Origin: Paenibacillus lactis
GTDB taxonomy: Bacteria; Bacillota; Bacilli; Paenibacillales; Paenibacillaceae
Direction of reading: 5' to 3'
Assembly (NCBI RefSeq): GCF_017873605.1
Contig: NZ_JAGGKI010000002.1
Span: 186,001 to 250,000, forward strand
Length of the DNA: 64,000 nucleotides
Within the stretch, counting starts at the first letter, position 1. Each line of letters opens with the position of its first letter. Below, piece by piece: positions 8,035 to 17,346 of this stretch. The position numbers were made by a program, and so were the translations under genes. The notes below the pieces were generated by a model. It did not search any database. It saw nothing but the letters and a program-made list of their open reading frames with translations, and was not told where the DNA came from.

Positions 8035-9018
8035 TTACTCGAGTTTATCTAAGAAGGCTTCTATCGTTTCAGACAACGCATCGGGATATTCCCCGTTAAT
8101 GGCATGAGAGGCATCTTCAAAAAGCACCATCTTGCTCAAAGGGTCTCTCAAGGAATTCACGCCGGCCTCATAAGACTTCTTCGAATCGTGCATCGTTGAC
8201 TTTCCGGCCAATATACCGAGCACCGGCATCTTCAATTCGGTTAATTGTTCCGGCTTGATGGTTTCCGGCATGGGCAGCTTGCTCTTAAACGTCCGCATCC
8301 CGGTTTCGATTAATTTGGCGGTCGGGTCGCTATCATCCACTTCGGCTCCGCCGGAGATATAACTGAGCATCTTCTCCCGGATCGGTTTGGGTACAATGGG
8401 AACGGTCGCAGGAATGGATGCTAAGATCATTTTAAAGGGAATCGGGCCGAACACATAGACCGGATCCACCAAGATGAGCGACTGAATGTTACCGGGATGC
8501 TTGAGTGCCGCATTAGCCGCGCTCCACCCGCCGAACGACAGTCCCAGCAAATGGAGTTCCGATTCCGGCAGCTGGTCCAACACTTGCTGCAGCCAGGCGG
8601 CTTGATCAGCAGCCGTACGAATGCGGCTTGTTTCCGTGCTCAATCCAGGCTCTCCGATCAAATCAAGCGTATATACGGGGCGATGCTCAAGGAAATCGTT
8701 CAGGTTGGCTTCCCACATGGGGGTTGCGGATCCCTTTCCAGGAAGCAGCAGCAGCGGCGTTTTATCCGGCGTGTCACCGTTTTGGAACTTGTAGACCTGC
8801 ACCTCTCCGAAATCCGTACGGATCTTCAGGGATTCCGCCGGTTTCGGCAAGTAACCCATCGCCTCTCGATAAGCCGTCATATATTCCTTCCGCCCTTCCG
8901 CAGTAACAAAGCCGCTCATCGAACCATCATCTCTGAATAGAAAACCGATTAGCGTCAGTATAGCCAGGATTGCAAAGAGAATGCTGCCCAGGACGATCCA
9001 TCTTTTTTTCCGTTTCAT
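8035..9018 (-). CDS. membrane-anchored alpha/beta hydrolase
   Basis: A 327-residue protein with one N-terminal membrane anchor (about residues 8-28) and an extracytoplasmic alpha/beta-hydrolase fold. The nucleophile elbow is GLSFGGW, and an oxyanion-type LLLLPGKGSATPMW strand precedes it. The acid/His region includes LGILAGKS and FEDASHAIN near the C-terminus. The substrate is unknown. It heads an operon with the TipA-like MerR regulator, so it may act on or protect against the same small molecule. AGGAGGGG precedes the start; the leader from the MerR-type promoter is only about 15-20 nt. Confidence 0.85.
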   Translation of the reverse strand: MKRKKRWIVLGSILFAILAILTLIGFLFRDDGSMSGFVTAEGRKEYMTAYREAMGYLPKPAESLKIRTDFGEVQVYKFQNGDTPDKTPLLLLPGKGSATPMWEANLNDFLEHRPVYTLDLIGEPGLSTETSRIRTAADQAAWLQQVLDQLPESELHLLGLSFGGWSAANAALKHPGNIQSLILVDPVYVFGPIPFKMILASIPATVPIVPKPIREKMLSYISGGAEVDDSDPTAKLIETGMRTFKSKLPMPETIKPEQLTELKMPVLGILAGKSTMHDSKKSYEAGVNSLRDPLSKMVLFEDASHAINGEYPDALSETIEAFLDKLE

Positions 9019-9039
9019 TTCATATCCCCTCCTGAGGCC

Positions 9040-9070
9040 ACTATAGTCTATAACGTAACGTTATAGGCAA
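9040..9070 (-). promoter_or_regulatory. MerR-type promoter and operator of the hydrolase/merR operon
   Basis: On the minus strand, -35 TTGCCT (9070-9065) and -10 TATAGT (9045-9040) are separated by 19 bases instead of 17. A perfect 19-bp inverted repeat, CTATAACGTTACGTTATAG (9048-9066), sits in and beside the spacer. This is the classical MerR-family layout, in which the activator untwists the long spacer. It lies about 22 bases upstream of the hydrolase start. Confidence 0.9.
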
Positions 9071-9236
9071 CCCCCGCTGAACTCTTGCCTACTCGCGTTC
9101 TCCCCTTCCAGGGTTAATCATAATTATGTCGTTTGCGTTTATGTCCCCTAATCTGTCCCTATCGATCTTCGAATCGGCTTGAAATCATTTCCTTCTTATG
9201 CAATAGTGAAAATAGAATAATGAAGGAGGGATCCGC

Positions 9237-10133
9237 TTGTCCCTTACGGATTGGATTTATGATCTGTTCGGCTCGCTGAACGGGCTGCTGGCGGTATTGC
9301 TTGCTGCTGCCGTATTTTCGGGCCTATACATATATAGCGCATCACGCCTGCTGGGAGCGCGCAAGGACTCGCTCTCCCGCATCCGGCAATCCCTATCGCT
9401 CTATACGAAGCTGGCAGGCCCGCTTAGCACCCTGATTGATCATCCGGGCCGAAGCACTGTTCCCGAGGAGCAGCTGATCCGGCTGCTGCAGGAATGCAAA
9501 ACCGCGGATCGGCTGACACACGAGCTTCACGGGCAGATCGATATCTTTCTGAGCGATCGCGATGAGTCGAGGCTCATGATGCTGTATAAGCAGCTGAACC
9601 GCGAGATCAATCAATTGGTGCAGGAGCGCGACGAGCTTGTAAAACGGCTGGAGCAGCCTGGCTGGGGCATGGGACTGTGGCTGCTGCTGAAGCCGGCCAT
9701 ACCGGCTTTATCCCTGGCGGCGGCTATTGTGTGGACCGCAAACCTTGTCCAGGGACTACAGGAGCACCAAGGCTGGACCAACCCTTATGTATGGTGCTTA
9801 TGGCTGTCGAATATGATTGCTACCGTTTCTTTTTACCGGCTGCTCATGGACTCCCGCAAGAAATCCCACGGGCTGATCTACATCCTGCTTCATCTGCTGA
9901 TTGCCGCTTTAGCCTTGCTCAATCTGGTATGGGCCGAAGCCTCGCCCTATGTACTGACTACCCAGATTCTCCTGTACATTGCCGGATTTCGCTTCACGGT
10001 GACGCGCAGAAGACGGGAGCGTCCGTATGCGGGGCATCCGGAGCTGCTTGATCAGTTCGTGCAGCAGCCGGGCACCGCTCAGACTGGCGGCGATCCGGAT
10101 CCGGCATCCCCGGACGAAGAAGGCGGACGCTAA
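9237..10133 (+). CDS. membrane protein with cytoplasmic coiled coil, unknown function
   Basis: A 298-residue protein starting at TTG 9237, seven bases after GAAGGAGGG. One membrane segment lies at about 16-36. A charged helical stretch of about 100 residues follows (LIRLLQECK, LNREINQLVQERDELVKRLEQ), likely a coiled coil. Four further segments span about 145-265. The last 30 residues are hydrophilic and Pro/Asp-rich (DPDPASPDEEGG). No family recognised. It stands alone between the hydrolase operon and the sulfate operon and ends at a bidirectional terminator. Confidence 0.75.
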   Translation: MSLTDWIYDLFGSLNGLLAVLLAAAVFSGLYIYSASRLLGARKDSLSRIRQSLSLYTKLAGPLSTLIDHPGRSTVPEEQLIRLLQECKTADRLTHELHGQIDIFLSDRDESRLMMLYKQLNREINQLVQERDELVKRLEQPGWGMGLWLLLKPAIPALSLAAAIVWTANLVQGLQEHQGWTNPYVWCLWLSNMIATVSFYRLLMDSRKKSHGLIYILLHLLIAALALLNLVWAEASPYVLTTQILLYIAGFRFTVTRRRRERPYAGHPELLDQFVQQPGTAQTGGDPDPASPDEEGGR

Positions 10134-10234
10134 AGCAGCCGCAGACTTCCGTGCTTATGCCGCAGGCTGGTGCGCGTTCATACCATGTGCGCGACCTGCC
10201 GACGGTACCCGGCCAACCAGGTTATAATGGATAC

Positions 10235-10292
10235 AAAAAAAAGCACCTCCGCTTCGTAAGTTAGCTTACGATACGCGGAAGTGCTCTTTTTC
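10235..10292. terminator. bidirectional terminator between membrane protein and sulfate operon
   Basis: A long stem (AGCACCTCCGC...CTTCGTAAG pairing with CTTACG...GCGGAAGTGCT) is flanked by an A-run at 10235-10242 and a T-run at 10285-10291. It serves the plus-strand membrane protein gene and the minus-strand sulfate operon. Confidence 0.9.
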
Positions 10293-10344
10293 TCTATGTC
10301 ACTTGTACTTCACGTTGACAATCCGGTTCTGCCGGCCCCAACGA

Positions 10345-10569
10345 TTATTTCACGTTGGCACTCCGGTTCTGCTGACCCGAACCCCGGGACTGCCCTGCCG
10401 ATTTGGCCGCTCCGGAGGCCGTATTCTCAAACCGCTTACGCTCCGTTCGTTCCATCTGAACGATTTGTCCCTCATGCACCACAATTTGCAGCGAACCAAA
10501 TTCCATGTCGTTTAGCAGACCTGCAATGCGTTCAAGCCACTTTTCATCTACTTTAAGAGGTTTAGCCAT
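10345..10569 (-). CDS. yezD: YezD family small protein (DUF2292)
   Basis: A 74-residue protein. The core (about 8-45) is WLERIAGLLNDMEFGSLQIV followed by VHEGQIVQMERTERKRF, the DUF2292/YezD pattern of a small beta-rich fold. The tail of about 30 residues is Gly/Ser/Asn-rich and probably disordered. YezD-like genes often sit with sulfate or sulfur uptake genes in Bacilli, and here it follows cysW on the same strand by about 170 bases. Its molecular role is unknown. AAGGAGG precedes the start. Confidence 0.8.
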   Translation of the reverse strand: MAKPLKVDEKWLERIAGLLNDMEFGSLQIVVHEGQIVQMERTERKRFENTASGAAKSAGQSRGSGQQNRSANVK

Positions 10570-10740
10570 GGATACGCCTCCTTAACGGGCAGGGCCCAAA
10601 ATATGTGAATATGCGGATGCTTGATCTGTTTATGCTTGCGGGGGTACAAGATAACATTCCTGCATCCAAAGGTTTATTCTTTCTTTTCCAACCCGTATAC
10701 TATGAATTAACTTTACATTAGCACGGGATGGAAACGACTG

Positions 10741-11604
10741 TCAATGGACATTTTTCCGAGTAAGCCAATTTTTAAATAATAAGGTGATTAGCGCCAAAAG
10801 CAGGAGCAGAGAGGCTGCGGCAAACGATGCCGAGAACTGGTATTCATTGTATAAAATCTCGACATGCAGCGGCAGCGTATTGGTCTCTCCGCGGATATGA
10901 CCAGAAACGACCGAGACTGCGCCGAACTCGCCCATGGCTCTCGCGTTGCACAGAACGATACCGTACAGTAGGCCCCACTTGATGTTGGGCAGCGTCACCC
11001 GCGTGAAGATTTGCCAGCCCTTCGCGCCGAGCGTCACGGCCGCCTCCTCTTCCTTCGTGCCCTGTTCTTCCATGAGCGGAATGAGCTCCTTGGCCACGAA
11101 CGGGAATGTCACGAACAGCGTTGCCAGCACGATGCCGGGAACGGCAAATATGATTTTGATATCATGGCTCGCAAGCCATGGGCCAAACCAGCCCTGACGT
11201 CCGAAGACCAGCACGAAGATCAGCCCGCCGATCACCGGCGATACGGCAAAAGGAAGATCGATCAGCGTAACGAGCAGCTGCTTGCCCTTGAAGCTGAACT
11301 TCGTAATCGTCCAGGCTGCGATGACGCCAAAGATCGTATTGAGCGGCACCGCAATGGCGGCCACCAGCAAGGTGAGCCGAAGCGCGGATAGCGCATCCGG
11401 GTCGGACAAAGCCGCGATATACACATCCCAGCCCTTCTTAAGCGCCTCCGTCAGCACCGTGACGAGCGGCAGGACGATCAGCCACAGCAGCACGAGTCCG
11501 CCCAGGCTGATCAACGTCCACTTCACCCAGCGCTTCTCCTCGGCCGCCGGGGACGCCGAGGCCCCCTTCTTCACGGATGCCGCCGCAGGAACAATTCCAG
11601 CCAT
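10741..11604 (-). CDS. cysW: sulfate ABC transporter permease CysW
   Basis: A 287-residue inner-membrane permease with six predicted segments. It has the MetI-type EAA loop ([31 protein letters not shown]) and the CysW signature [25 protein letters not shown]. With CysT it forms the channel that moves sulfate or thiosulfate delivered by the binding protein. The second in-frame ATG (11604) is chosen because AGGAGG lies eight bases before it, whereas the first ATG is only two or three bases away. It follows cysT by 21 bases. The usual cysA ATPase gene does not follow. Confidence 0.93.
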   Translation of the reverse strand: MAGIVPAAASVKKGASASPAAEEKRWVKWTLISLGGLVLLWLIVLPLVTVLTEALKKGWDVYIAALSDPDALSALRLTLLVAAIAVPLNTIFGVIAAWTITKFSFKGKQLLVTLIDLPFAVSPVIGGLIFVLVFGRQGWFGPWLASHDIKIIFAVPGIVLATLFVTFPFVAKELIPLMEEQGTKEEEAAVTLGAKGWQIFTRVTLPNIKWGLLYGIVLCNARAMGEFGAVSVVSGHIRGETNTLPLHVEILYNEYQFSASFAAASLLLLLALITLLFKNWLTRKNVH

Positions 11605-11625
11605 CGTCATTCCCTCCTTCCAAGG

Positions 11626-12483
11626 TCAGCGCGCGGTCTTCCGCGTCCAATGCTGCAGGATGTTAATGCCGAGCAAGAGCACAAAGGAGATGAGCAGAAG
11701 CAGCAAAGCCACTGCCGTTGCCCCGGCGTAATCAAACTGCTCCAGCTTCGACATGATCAGGAGCGGCGCGATCTCCGTCTTCATCGGCATATTGCCCGAG
11801 ATAAAGACGACGGAGCCGTATTCCCCGATGCCGCGGGCGAAAGCAAGGGCGAAGCCCGTCAGCAGGGGCGGGATCAGCGTCGGAAGGATAATCGTGCGGA
11901 AGGTCCGCCATCTCCCCGCGCCAAGCGTTGCAGCCGCTTCTTCGGTATCCCGCTCCGCGTCCTCAAGCACCGGCTGCACCGTTCGCACGACGAACGGAAT
12001 GCCGATGAACATCAGAGCCAGCGTAATGCCTAGCGGCGAGAACGCGGCTTTGATCCCGAGAGGTTCAAGCAGCGACCCGATCCAGCCATTGGCGGAATAG
12101 ATCGCCGTCAGCGCGACGCCGGCCACCGCCGTCGGCAGGGCGAACGGCAGGTCGATCAGCGCATCCCACAGCTTTTTGCCAGGAAAGTCATAGCGGACCA
12201 GCACCCATGCCAGCAGCAAGCCCAGCACGGTATCCGCGAGAGCCGCCAATGCGGCCGTCGTCAGGCTGACCCGATAGGATGCCAGTACCCGCGGGTCGGC
12301 TGCGACCGACCAGAACTTCTCCCAGGTCAGCCCCGTCTGATTCAGCAGCAAAGCCGACATCGGCACCAGCACGATCAAGCTCATGTAAAATACCGTAACT
12401 CCCATGCCGACCCCGAATCCGGGAAGCACGCTGCGGTTGCCGCTCCGTTTCTGTCGCTTAAGCACAGCCATTATCTCACTCAT
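11626..12483 (-). CDS. cysT: sulfate ABC transporter permease CysT
   Basis: A 285-residue permease with six membrane segments. It shows [20 protein letters not shown], the EAA loop [21 protein letters not shown], and the CysT signature [29 protein letters not shown]. It pairs with CysW. It begins 29 bases after the binding-protein stop. The spacing to the GGAAAGGA site is short for ATG 12483, so the internal ATG at 12471 is an alternative; it would remove only four residues and does not affect the domain. Confidence 0.93.
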   Translation of the reverse strand: MSEIMAVLKRQKRSGNRSVLPGFGVGMGVTVFYMSLIVLVPMSALLLNQTGLTWEKFWSVAADPRVLASYRVSLTTAALAALADTVLGLLLAWVLVRYDFPGKKLWDALIDLPFALPTAVAGVALTAIYSANGWIGSLLEPLGIKAAFSPLGITLALMFIGIPFVVRTVQPVLEDAERDTEEAAATLGAGRWRTFRTIILPTLIPPLLTGFALAFARGIGEYGSVVFISGNMPMKTEIAPLLIMSKLEQFDYAGATAVALLLLLISFVLLLGINILQHWTRKTAR

Positions 12484-12512
12484 TCCTTTCCGCCTTCGGC
12501 CTTTTAGGCCGA

Positions 12513-13607
12513 TCAGCTGCCCGGCACGTAAATTTGATTGAAGATTCCGCCGTCATTGAAATGCTTCGTCTGCGTTTCCTCCCATGTTCCGAAGACGTCC
12601 TTCAGCGTAAACAGCTCGATCTCCGGAAACTTGTCCTTATACTTCTCGCTTACGCTAGCCAGCGTCGGCCGGTAGTAATTATCAGCCGCAATCGTCTGTC
12701 CTTCCTCGCTGTACAGGTACTTCAGATAGGCTTCAGCGACCTCCCGTGTGCCGCGCTTGTCGACATTCTTATCCACGACGGCGACCGGCGGCTCGGCCAA
12801 GATGCTGACGGACGGATTGACGATTTCGAATTTGTCGGGACCGAGCTCGTTGATGGACAGGTAGGCTTCATTCTCCCATGCAAGAAGCACATCGCCGATG
12901 CCCCGCTCCACGAAGGTGGTAGTCGCTCCGCGCGCCCCGCTGTCGAGCACCGGTACATGCTTGAACAGTTCCTTCACGAATTCCTGCGCCTTCGCTTCAT
13001 TGTTGTTGTTCGCCTTGAGGGCATAGCCCCATGCCGCGAGATAGTTCCAGCGTGCTCCGCCGGAGGTTTGCGGGTTCGGGGTGATAACCTCGACGCCCTC
13101 CTTGATCAGATCCGGCCAATCGTTGATCCCCTTCGGATTGCCTTTGCGAACGAGAAACACGATCGTAGACGTGTACGGGGAGCTGTTATGCTCGAACTTG
13201 CTCTCCCAGCCTTCTTCGATTAGCCCGGCCTGGCGGATTGCATCGATATCATAGCCGAGCGCCAGCGTTACAACATCGGCCTCCAGGCCGTCGATAACCG
13301 ATCGGCTCTGCTTGCCCGAGCCGCCGTGCGACTGCTTAAACGTAACCTTCTGCCCCTTCTCCTTCTCCCAATACGCGGCAAATGCCTTATTGTACTGATC
13401 GTAGAGCTCTCTCGTTGGATCATAGGACACGTTCAGCAGCTCTACGCTCTCCTTGGCGCCCTCTGGTGCGGGCTCCGAAGCTTTAGGTGCATTTCCTTCC
13501 GCCGCATTCTTGCCCTCTCCCTGCGTACCCGATCCGCACGCCGTGAGCATGACGGCGAGCAGCATCGTTAATCCTGACAGAACCCCTAATTTCAACGCTT
13601 TGTTCAT
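12513..13607 (-). CDS. cysP: sulfate/thiosulfate-binding lipoprotein
   Basis: A 364-residue extracytoplasmic binding protein and first gene of the sulfate operon. The lipobox LTAC puts the lipidated cysteine at residue 24. A short Gly/Glu/Ala linker follows. The mature part has the family features [51 protein letters not shown] and [20 protein letters not shown], which bind the sulfate oxyanion through main-chain amides and Ser/Gly residues. The start ATG follows GGAAGTGG. Transcription starts from a TTGACA-17-TACAAT promoter, and the 200-nt leader contains a strong terminator hairpin, suggesting attenuation. Confidence 0.93.
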   Translation of the reverse strand: MNKALKLGVLSGLTMLLAVMLTACGSGTQGEGKNAAEGNAPKASEPAPEGAKESVELLNVSYDPTRELYDQYNKAFAAYWEKEKGQKVTFKQSHGGSGKQSRSVIDGLEADVVTLALGYDIDAIRQAGLIEEGWESKFEHNSSPYTSTIVFLVRKGNPKGINDWPDLIKEGVEVITPNPQTSGGARWNYLAAWGYALKANNNNEAKAQEFVKELFKHVPVLDSGARGATTTFVERGIGDVLLAWENEAYLSINELGPDKFEIVNPSVSILAEPPVAVVDKNVDKRGTREVAEAYLKYLYSEEGQTIAADNYYRPTLASVSEKYKDKFPEIELFTLKDVFGTWEETQTKHFNDGGIFNQIYVPGS

Positions 13608-13662
13608 ACCAGACCACTTCCCTTATTTTTCTCTACTAAACAGGCCGCAGGATCATCAGTCC

Positions 13663-13762
13663 AAAAAAAAGACAGAGGAAGGCTCGGCAGCATGAAATGA
13701 GCGTGGGACCCGGCCTGTTAAAGCTTAGGACCCTGCTTCATGCTTGGGAGCGTTCCTCCGTC
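13663..13762 (-). promoter_or_regulatory. leader terminator hairpin, candidate attenuator of the sulfate operon
   Basis: In the cysP leader, GACGGAGGAA (13762-13753) pairs with TTCCTCTGTC (13680-13671), continues through GCTC/GAGC, and closes with an 8-bp AGCATGAA/TTCATGCT stem around an apical stretch of about 45 nt. A run of eight T residues follows at once (13670-13663). It lies about 50 nt after the expected transcription start and 55 nt before the cysP ATG, so it would stop transcription unless disrupted. It does not match the SAM-I or T-box consensus that I know. The ligand or factor is unknown. Confidence 0.65.
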
Positions 13763-13816
13763 CGTACGGTGAGAACGATATATAATAATTCCTACCTGTT
13801 TAGTGTGTTATTTGTA

Positions 13817-13845
13817 ATTGTAATGAGTCACGGTGCTGCTGTCAA
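13817..13845 (-). promoter_or_regulatory. sigma-A promoter of the sulfate operon
   Basis: -35 TTGACA (13845-13840), 17-base spacer, -10 TACAAT (13822-13817). The -35 is a perfect match. Expected start near 13810. Confidence 0.9.
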
Positions 13846-13990
13846 ACCTTTTTTTTGAATAAAATCCAGTAAATTTATGCTCGGTCCAAAGCACCATTTT
13901 TCATGGAAAATCCCCCGCCGTTACGCGATTTTCCATATCCTGATGGTTGTATGCAGCCGCTTCCGTCCTTATAATTCAACCCGAAAGGAG

Positions 13991-14650
13991 ATGATCATCA
14001 TACGAACGAAATTGCGGAAAAACATTTCTGCTCTTATCTTAAGCTTTCTTCTGTTTATCCCCGTATTCGCGCAGCCGGTACAGGCAGCAGCCACATTAAA
14101 GCCCGGAAGCGCCAGCGGAGATGTATGGGATCTTCAGTATCGCTTGAAAACGCTTGATTTCTATACCCAGCCGCTCGATGGTAAATACGGACCGAACACC
14201 AAAGCAGCCGTCCTGCGTTTCCAAAAAGAGTACGGCGTGCCTGCCGACGGCATCACGGGTCCGCAAACCTGGAGACAGCTGAAAAAATATACGCTGAACC
14301 AGTCCGAAATGGACATTATGGCCAAAATCATCTACAGCGAAGCCCGCGGCGAGCCCTATAAAGGTCAGGTCGCGGTCGGAGCCGTTGTCATGAACCGTAT
14401 CCAGTCGAGCGAATTCCCGAATGACATTAGGGGAGTCGTATTCCAGCCGCGGGCCTTCACAGCCGTGGATGACGGCCAGTATTGGCTGACGCCGAACCGA
14501 ACCGCCTATAGGGCGGCACTTGATGCGGTGCGGGGTTGGGATCCGACCTACGAGTCGCTCTATTATTTCAATCCGGTCACGGCGACCAGCACCTGGATCT
14601 GGTCCAGACCGCAGACGGTGCAGATCGGCAAGCATATATTCGCCCGATAA
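13991..14650 (+). CDS. SleB-family cell-wall hydrolase with peptidoglycan-binding domain
   Basis: A 219-residue exported protein. A signal peptide covers about residues 8-32 (FAQPVQAAATL). A peptidoglycan-binding domain follows (about 35-100: GDVWDLQYRLKTLDFY, GKYGPNTKAAVLRFQKEYGV, DGITGPQTW). The C-terminal Hydrolase_2/SleB catalytic domain (about 110-219) has IMAKIIYSEARGEPYKGQVA with the catalytic glutamate in SEARGE. SleB-like lytic transglycosylases degrade spore cortex muramic-lactam peptidoglycan at germination, though paralogues act on vegetative wall. The GAAAGGAG site is very close to ATG 13991, so the exact start is uncertain. Confidence 0.88.
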   Translation: MIIIRTKLRKNISALILSFLLFIPVFAQPVQAAATLKPGSASGDVWDLQYRLKTLDFYTQPLDGKYGPNTKAAVLRFQKEYGVPADGITGPQTWRQLKKYTLNQSEMDIMAKIIYSEARGEPYKGQVAVGAVVMNRIQSSEFPNDIRGVVFQPRAFTAVDDGQYWLTPNRTAYRAALDAVRGWDPTYESLYYFNPVTATSTWIWSRPQTVQIGKHIFAR

Positions 14651-14722
14651 CCTCCGGCTGGCCGAGGTCTGCTCCGGGCATACTGTGACCGGGAATTACA
14701 ACTACGTTAATGGGTATACAGC

Positions 14723-14764
14723 AAGGGGCAGCGGCACCGTCAGGCGGTGATCGCTGCCCCTTTA
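14723..14764 (+). terminator. terminator after the SleB-like gene
   Basis: AAGGGGCAGCG pairs with CGCTGCCCCTT around a CACCGTCAGGCGGTG inner stem. On the minus strand it also ends in AAGG-type sequence downstream of the lactonase gene, so it may serve both. Confidence 0.8.
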
Positions 14765-14812
14765 TCTATGCGCGGGAGAAGCCTCTGTTCTCGGCCGTCT
14801 TCCTTCAATATG

Positions 14813-15892
14813 CTACCCCCTAATCACTTTCGCTTTCGCCTTTTCCACCGGGCAGATGCATACCGGACGTGTAACCTCCAGCGTATAGCCGGTCGATACC
14901 AGGTTTCCGTTGTCCGGATCGATCCGGTAGCTCGCGATCAAACTGCTGTCCTGATTCGCCGCAAGCAGAAATCCTCCCGGGAGAATATTGAAGTGGCGCG
15001 GGGTTTTTCCACCGGAAGAAACCCAATTCACGGCTCTCAGCATACCGGTATCCTGGTCGATGACATACTGGACGATGCTGTCATGCCCCCGGTTGGAAGC
15101 GTACAGCCAGCGGCCGCATGGGGAGACCAGCAGATGGGAGGACGTGTTGTTGTCCATCACGACATCCTCCGGCAGCGTGGACGCATGCTGAAGAATTTTC
15201 AAATCCCCGAACGTTGCATCATATGCATAAGCCGTTACGGTGCTGTTCAGCTCATTGGTGCCGTACACCCATTTCCCGCTCGGATGGAAGGCTACATGGC
15301 GCGGACCTGAACCCGGCGGCAGGCTGATTTCGCGGTGCGTCACCAATTTGCCTTCATCCAGGCGGTATAAATTGACGTCATCCATGCCAAGATCGCTCAC
15401 GACGATATATTTATGCTGCGGGTCTTCAAACACCGAGTGAGGGTGCGCCTCGGATTGGCGGTCATCGCGAAGCCCGCGTCCGCTGTGCTTAATCTTGGAG
15501 ACGATTTCGCCAACTTTGCCGTCCTTCTCCAAAGCCAGCACGGAAATATGTCCGTCGCTGTACCCCGTCGTAAGCAGATATTTCCCGTCGGACGTGCGCG
15601 ACACATGACAAGCACCGGACGAGCCGGTAGGCTGGACGTTCAATATGGTCAATTCACCGGTTACGAGATTCGCAGAATACGCAGCCACCTTGCTCTCGCC
15701 GATCTCGCTGGCGGCATACAGCACCGAGATGGACTCGTCAAAATCCAAATAGGTCGGATTTTCGATGCCGGCGGTACCGCCAAGCAGCCTCAGCTCCCCG
15801 GTATTCCGATCCATCGCTCCCCAATGAATGGCATTCTCTTTCTCGGAATTATACGTTCCTATGTAAAATATCAGTTCCTGTCCTGCTGTCAT
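14813..15892 (-). CDS. lactonase family protein (6-phosphogluconolactonase-like beta-propeller)
   Basis: A 359-residue seven-bladed propeller of the YkgB/Pgl lactonase family. It opens with FYIGTYNSEKENAIHWGAMD and has repeated blade strands such as NPTYLDFDESISVLYAASE, SGACHVSRTSDGKYLLTTGY, HSVFEDPQHKYIVVSDLGMD and GSGPRHVAFHPSGKWVYGTNEL, and ends with TPRHFNILPGGFLLAANQDS. The likely reaction is hydrolysis of 6-phosphogluconolactone in the cytoplasm, although many paralogues lack proof. ATG 15892 is preferred to the longer frame because AAAGGAG lies eight bases upstream. It stands alone. Confidence 0.88.
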   Translation of the reverse strand: MTAGQELIFYIGTYNSEKENAIHWGAMDRNTGELRLLGGTAGIENPTYLDFDESISVLYAASEIGESKVAAYSANLVTGELTILNVQPTGSSGACHVSRTSDGKYLLTTGYSDGHISVLALEKDGKVGEIVSKIKHSGRGLRDDRQSEAHPHSVFEDPQHKYIVVSDLGMDDVNLYRLDEGKLVTHREISLPPGSGPRHVAFHPSGKWVYGTNELNSTVTAYAYDATFGDLKILQHASTLPEDVVMDNNTSSHLLVSPCGRWLYASNRGHDSIVQYVIDQDTGMLRAVNWVSSGGKTPRHFNILPGGFLLAANQDSSLIASYRIDPDNGNLVSTGYTLEVTRPVCICPVEKAKAKVIRG

Positions 15893-16134
15893 GTGATCCA
15901 CTCCTTTATCATTGGATAGAAAAGCCAATCCACCAGCGTTTGTCTTCGCTTACTATGTATTACCCAGCATCGCCCCGGTCTTACCGTTACTTGAGCAAAA
16001 AACGGGCAAGCGTAGACCGCAGGGCATTCCATATATTAGTCCCATAGAAAAGTATTGCCGGAGCTGGTTTTATCATGTACGATTACCACGATTACTACTC
16101 TATTCTATCATTAGATGAGGGAGATGACAGTAAC

Positions 16135-17295
16135 TTGTACAAAAAAATCAGCCTTCTCGCCATTGCCTTCCTTCTGCTGTTCGGCGGTGCTGCCCAGGCC
16201 GCGCAGGCGAAGGAACAAAGCCGTATCCGCGTGTACCTGGACGGCCAGGAAATCAAGTTCCAGGCCCCGCCGATCATGAAGAACGGGGTAACCTACGTCC
16301 AATTCCGGCCGCTGTTTCAGGCACTGAACTACACGGTTGGATGGGATGGAGCCAAGAAGCAAATTACGGGGACATACATCGACCAAAAGCTGCAGATGAC
16401 GCTCGGCCAGTCCGTGGCATATGTCAACAGCGTGAAGAGCAAGCTTCCGGGCGCTCCGTTTTCGCAAAGAGGCAACACGCTCGTTCCGCTGCGGTTCGTC
16501 GCGGAAGCGACCGGCCTGCCGGTCAAATGGGATGCCAAGGCGCGCACGATCAAGATCGACCGCCAAGGGCCGACCGCAAAGGCGAAAGCCGATATCGAGA
16601 AGCTGTACCGCACGCTGGATGCGGCCGAGAATGCCAAGGATCTCGCCAAGGCCAAAACGGTATACCATCCGCAATCCCCGCTTCTGGCAGGACTCGACGA
16701 ATATTATAAGGATCAATTCCAATTTGACCTTAACGTATCCAGCGAGGTATCGGACGTCATGCTTGCGGGCACAACGGCTGAAGCGTTCGTCGCCACGACC
16801 GTCCAGCGCGTCTCGGGGCCCTTCACTTGGGACACTACGATCTACAGCTATAACTACTTCAAGAAGGATGCCTCCGGCGTCTGGAAGCTCGCGTTCCCGG
16901 GGGAGTACGAGCAGGAATATAACGTCTCCGACGAATTTCTTGCCTCCCGGGCCAACGTGCCTGAAGCGGAGCTGAAGGCGATTCAGGATGTGATCGATAC
17001 CCAGTACAAGGGCTTTAACACGGAGAATGGCCCGCTGCTGATGTCCGTCATTCACCCGAACTCCGAATATTATGAGCTGTTCCAGAGCAGCATCGCAGAC
17101 GGCATCTTCGATGAGCTGAACTTCAACCTGAAGGCCGAGGTGACCCATCCTCTCTTCTACGACGGGGAGGACGCGGTCTTGTATATCGAGGAAAGCGATG
17201 ATGCCGACGGCGATATGATATCTACCACCTATCTATACTGGCTGACGAAGTCGGAAGGCAAGTGGATGATCTACGATGTGCTCGAGTTGGAATAA
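16135..17295 (+). CDS. exported protein with copper amine oxidase N-domain
   Basis: A 386-residue protein. A signal peptide (about 1-25, AIAFLLLFGGAAQAAQA) is followed by a Cu_amine_oxidN1 domain (about 30-140: RIRVYLDGQEIKF, PPIMKNGVTYVQFRPLFQAL, NTLVPLRFVAEATG, VKWDAKARTIKID). This domain is common on Paenibacillus cell-surface proteins and usually mediates wall or protein contacts rather than amine oxidation. Two SnoaL/NTF2-like modules appear to follow (about 145-270 and 285-386). The start is TTG 16135 after GAGGGAG, which places the signal peptide correctly; an ATG at 16075 in the same frame is the alternative. Confidence 0.78.
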   Translation: MYKKISLLAIAFLLLFGGAAQAAQAKEQSRIRVYLDGQEIKFQAPPIMKNGVTYVQFRPLFQALNYTVGWDGAKKQITGTYIDQKLQMTLGQSVAYVNSVKSKLPGAPFSQRGNTLVPLRFVAEATGLPVKWDAKARTIKIDRQGPTAKAKADIEKLYRTLDAAENAKDLAKAKTVYHPQSPLLAGLDEYYKDQFQFDLNVSSEVSDVMLAGTTAEAFVATTVQRVSGPFTWDTTIYSYNYFKKDASGVWKLAFPGEYEQEYNVSDEFLASRANVPEAELKAIQDVIDTQYKGFNTENGPLLMSVIHPNSEYYELFQSSIADGIFDELNFNLKAEVTHPLFYDGEDAVLYIEESDDADGDMISTTYLYWLTKSEGKWMIYDVLELE

Positions 17296-17346
17296 TAGAA
17301 TTCTTATTAAACCTGCTGGCCCGGCCTATGAACCGGACACATGCTT

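Noticed and set aside
13663-13762. Sulfate-operon leader considered as a T-box or SAM-I riboswitch
   Set aside because: Neither the T-box GGGTGGNACCGCG block nor the SAM-I core sequences are present.
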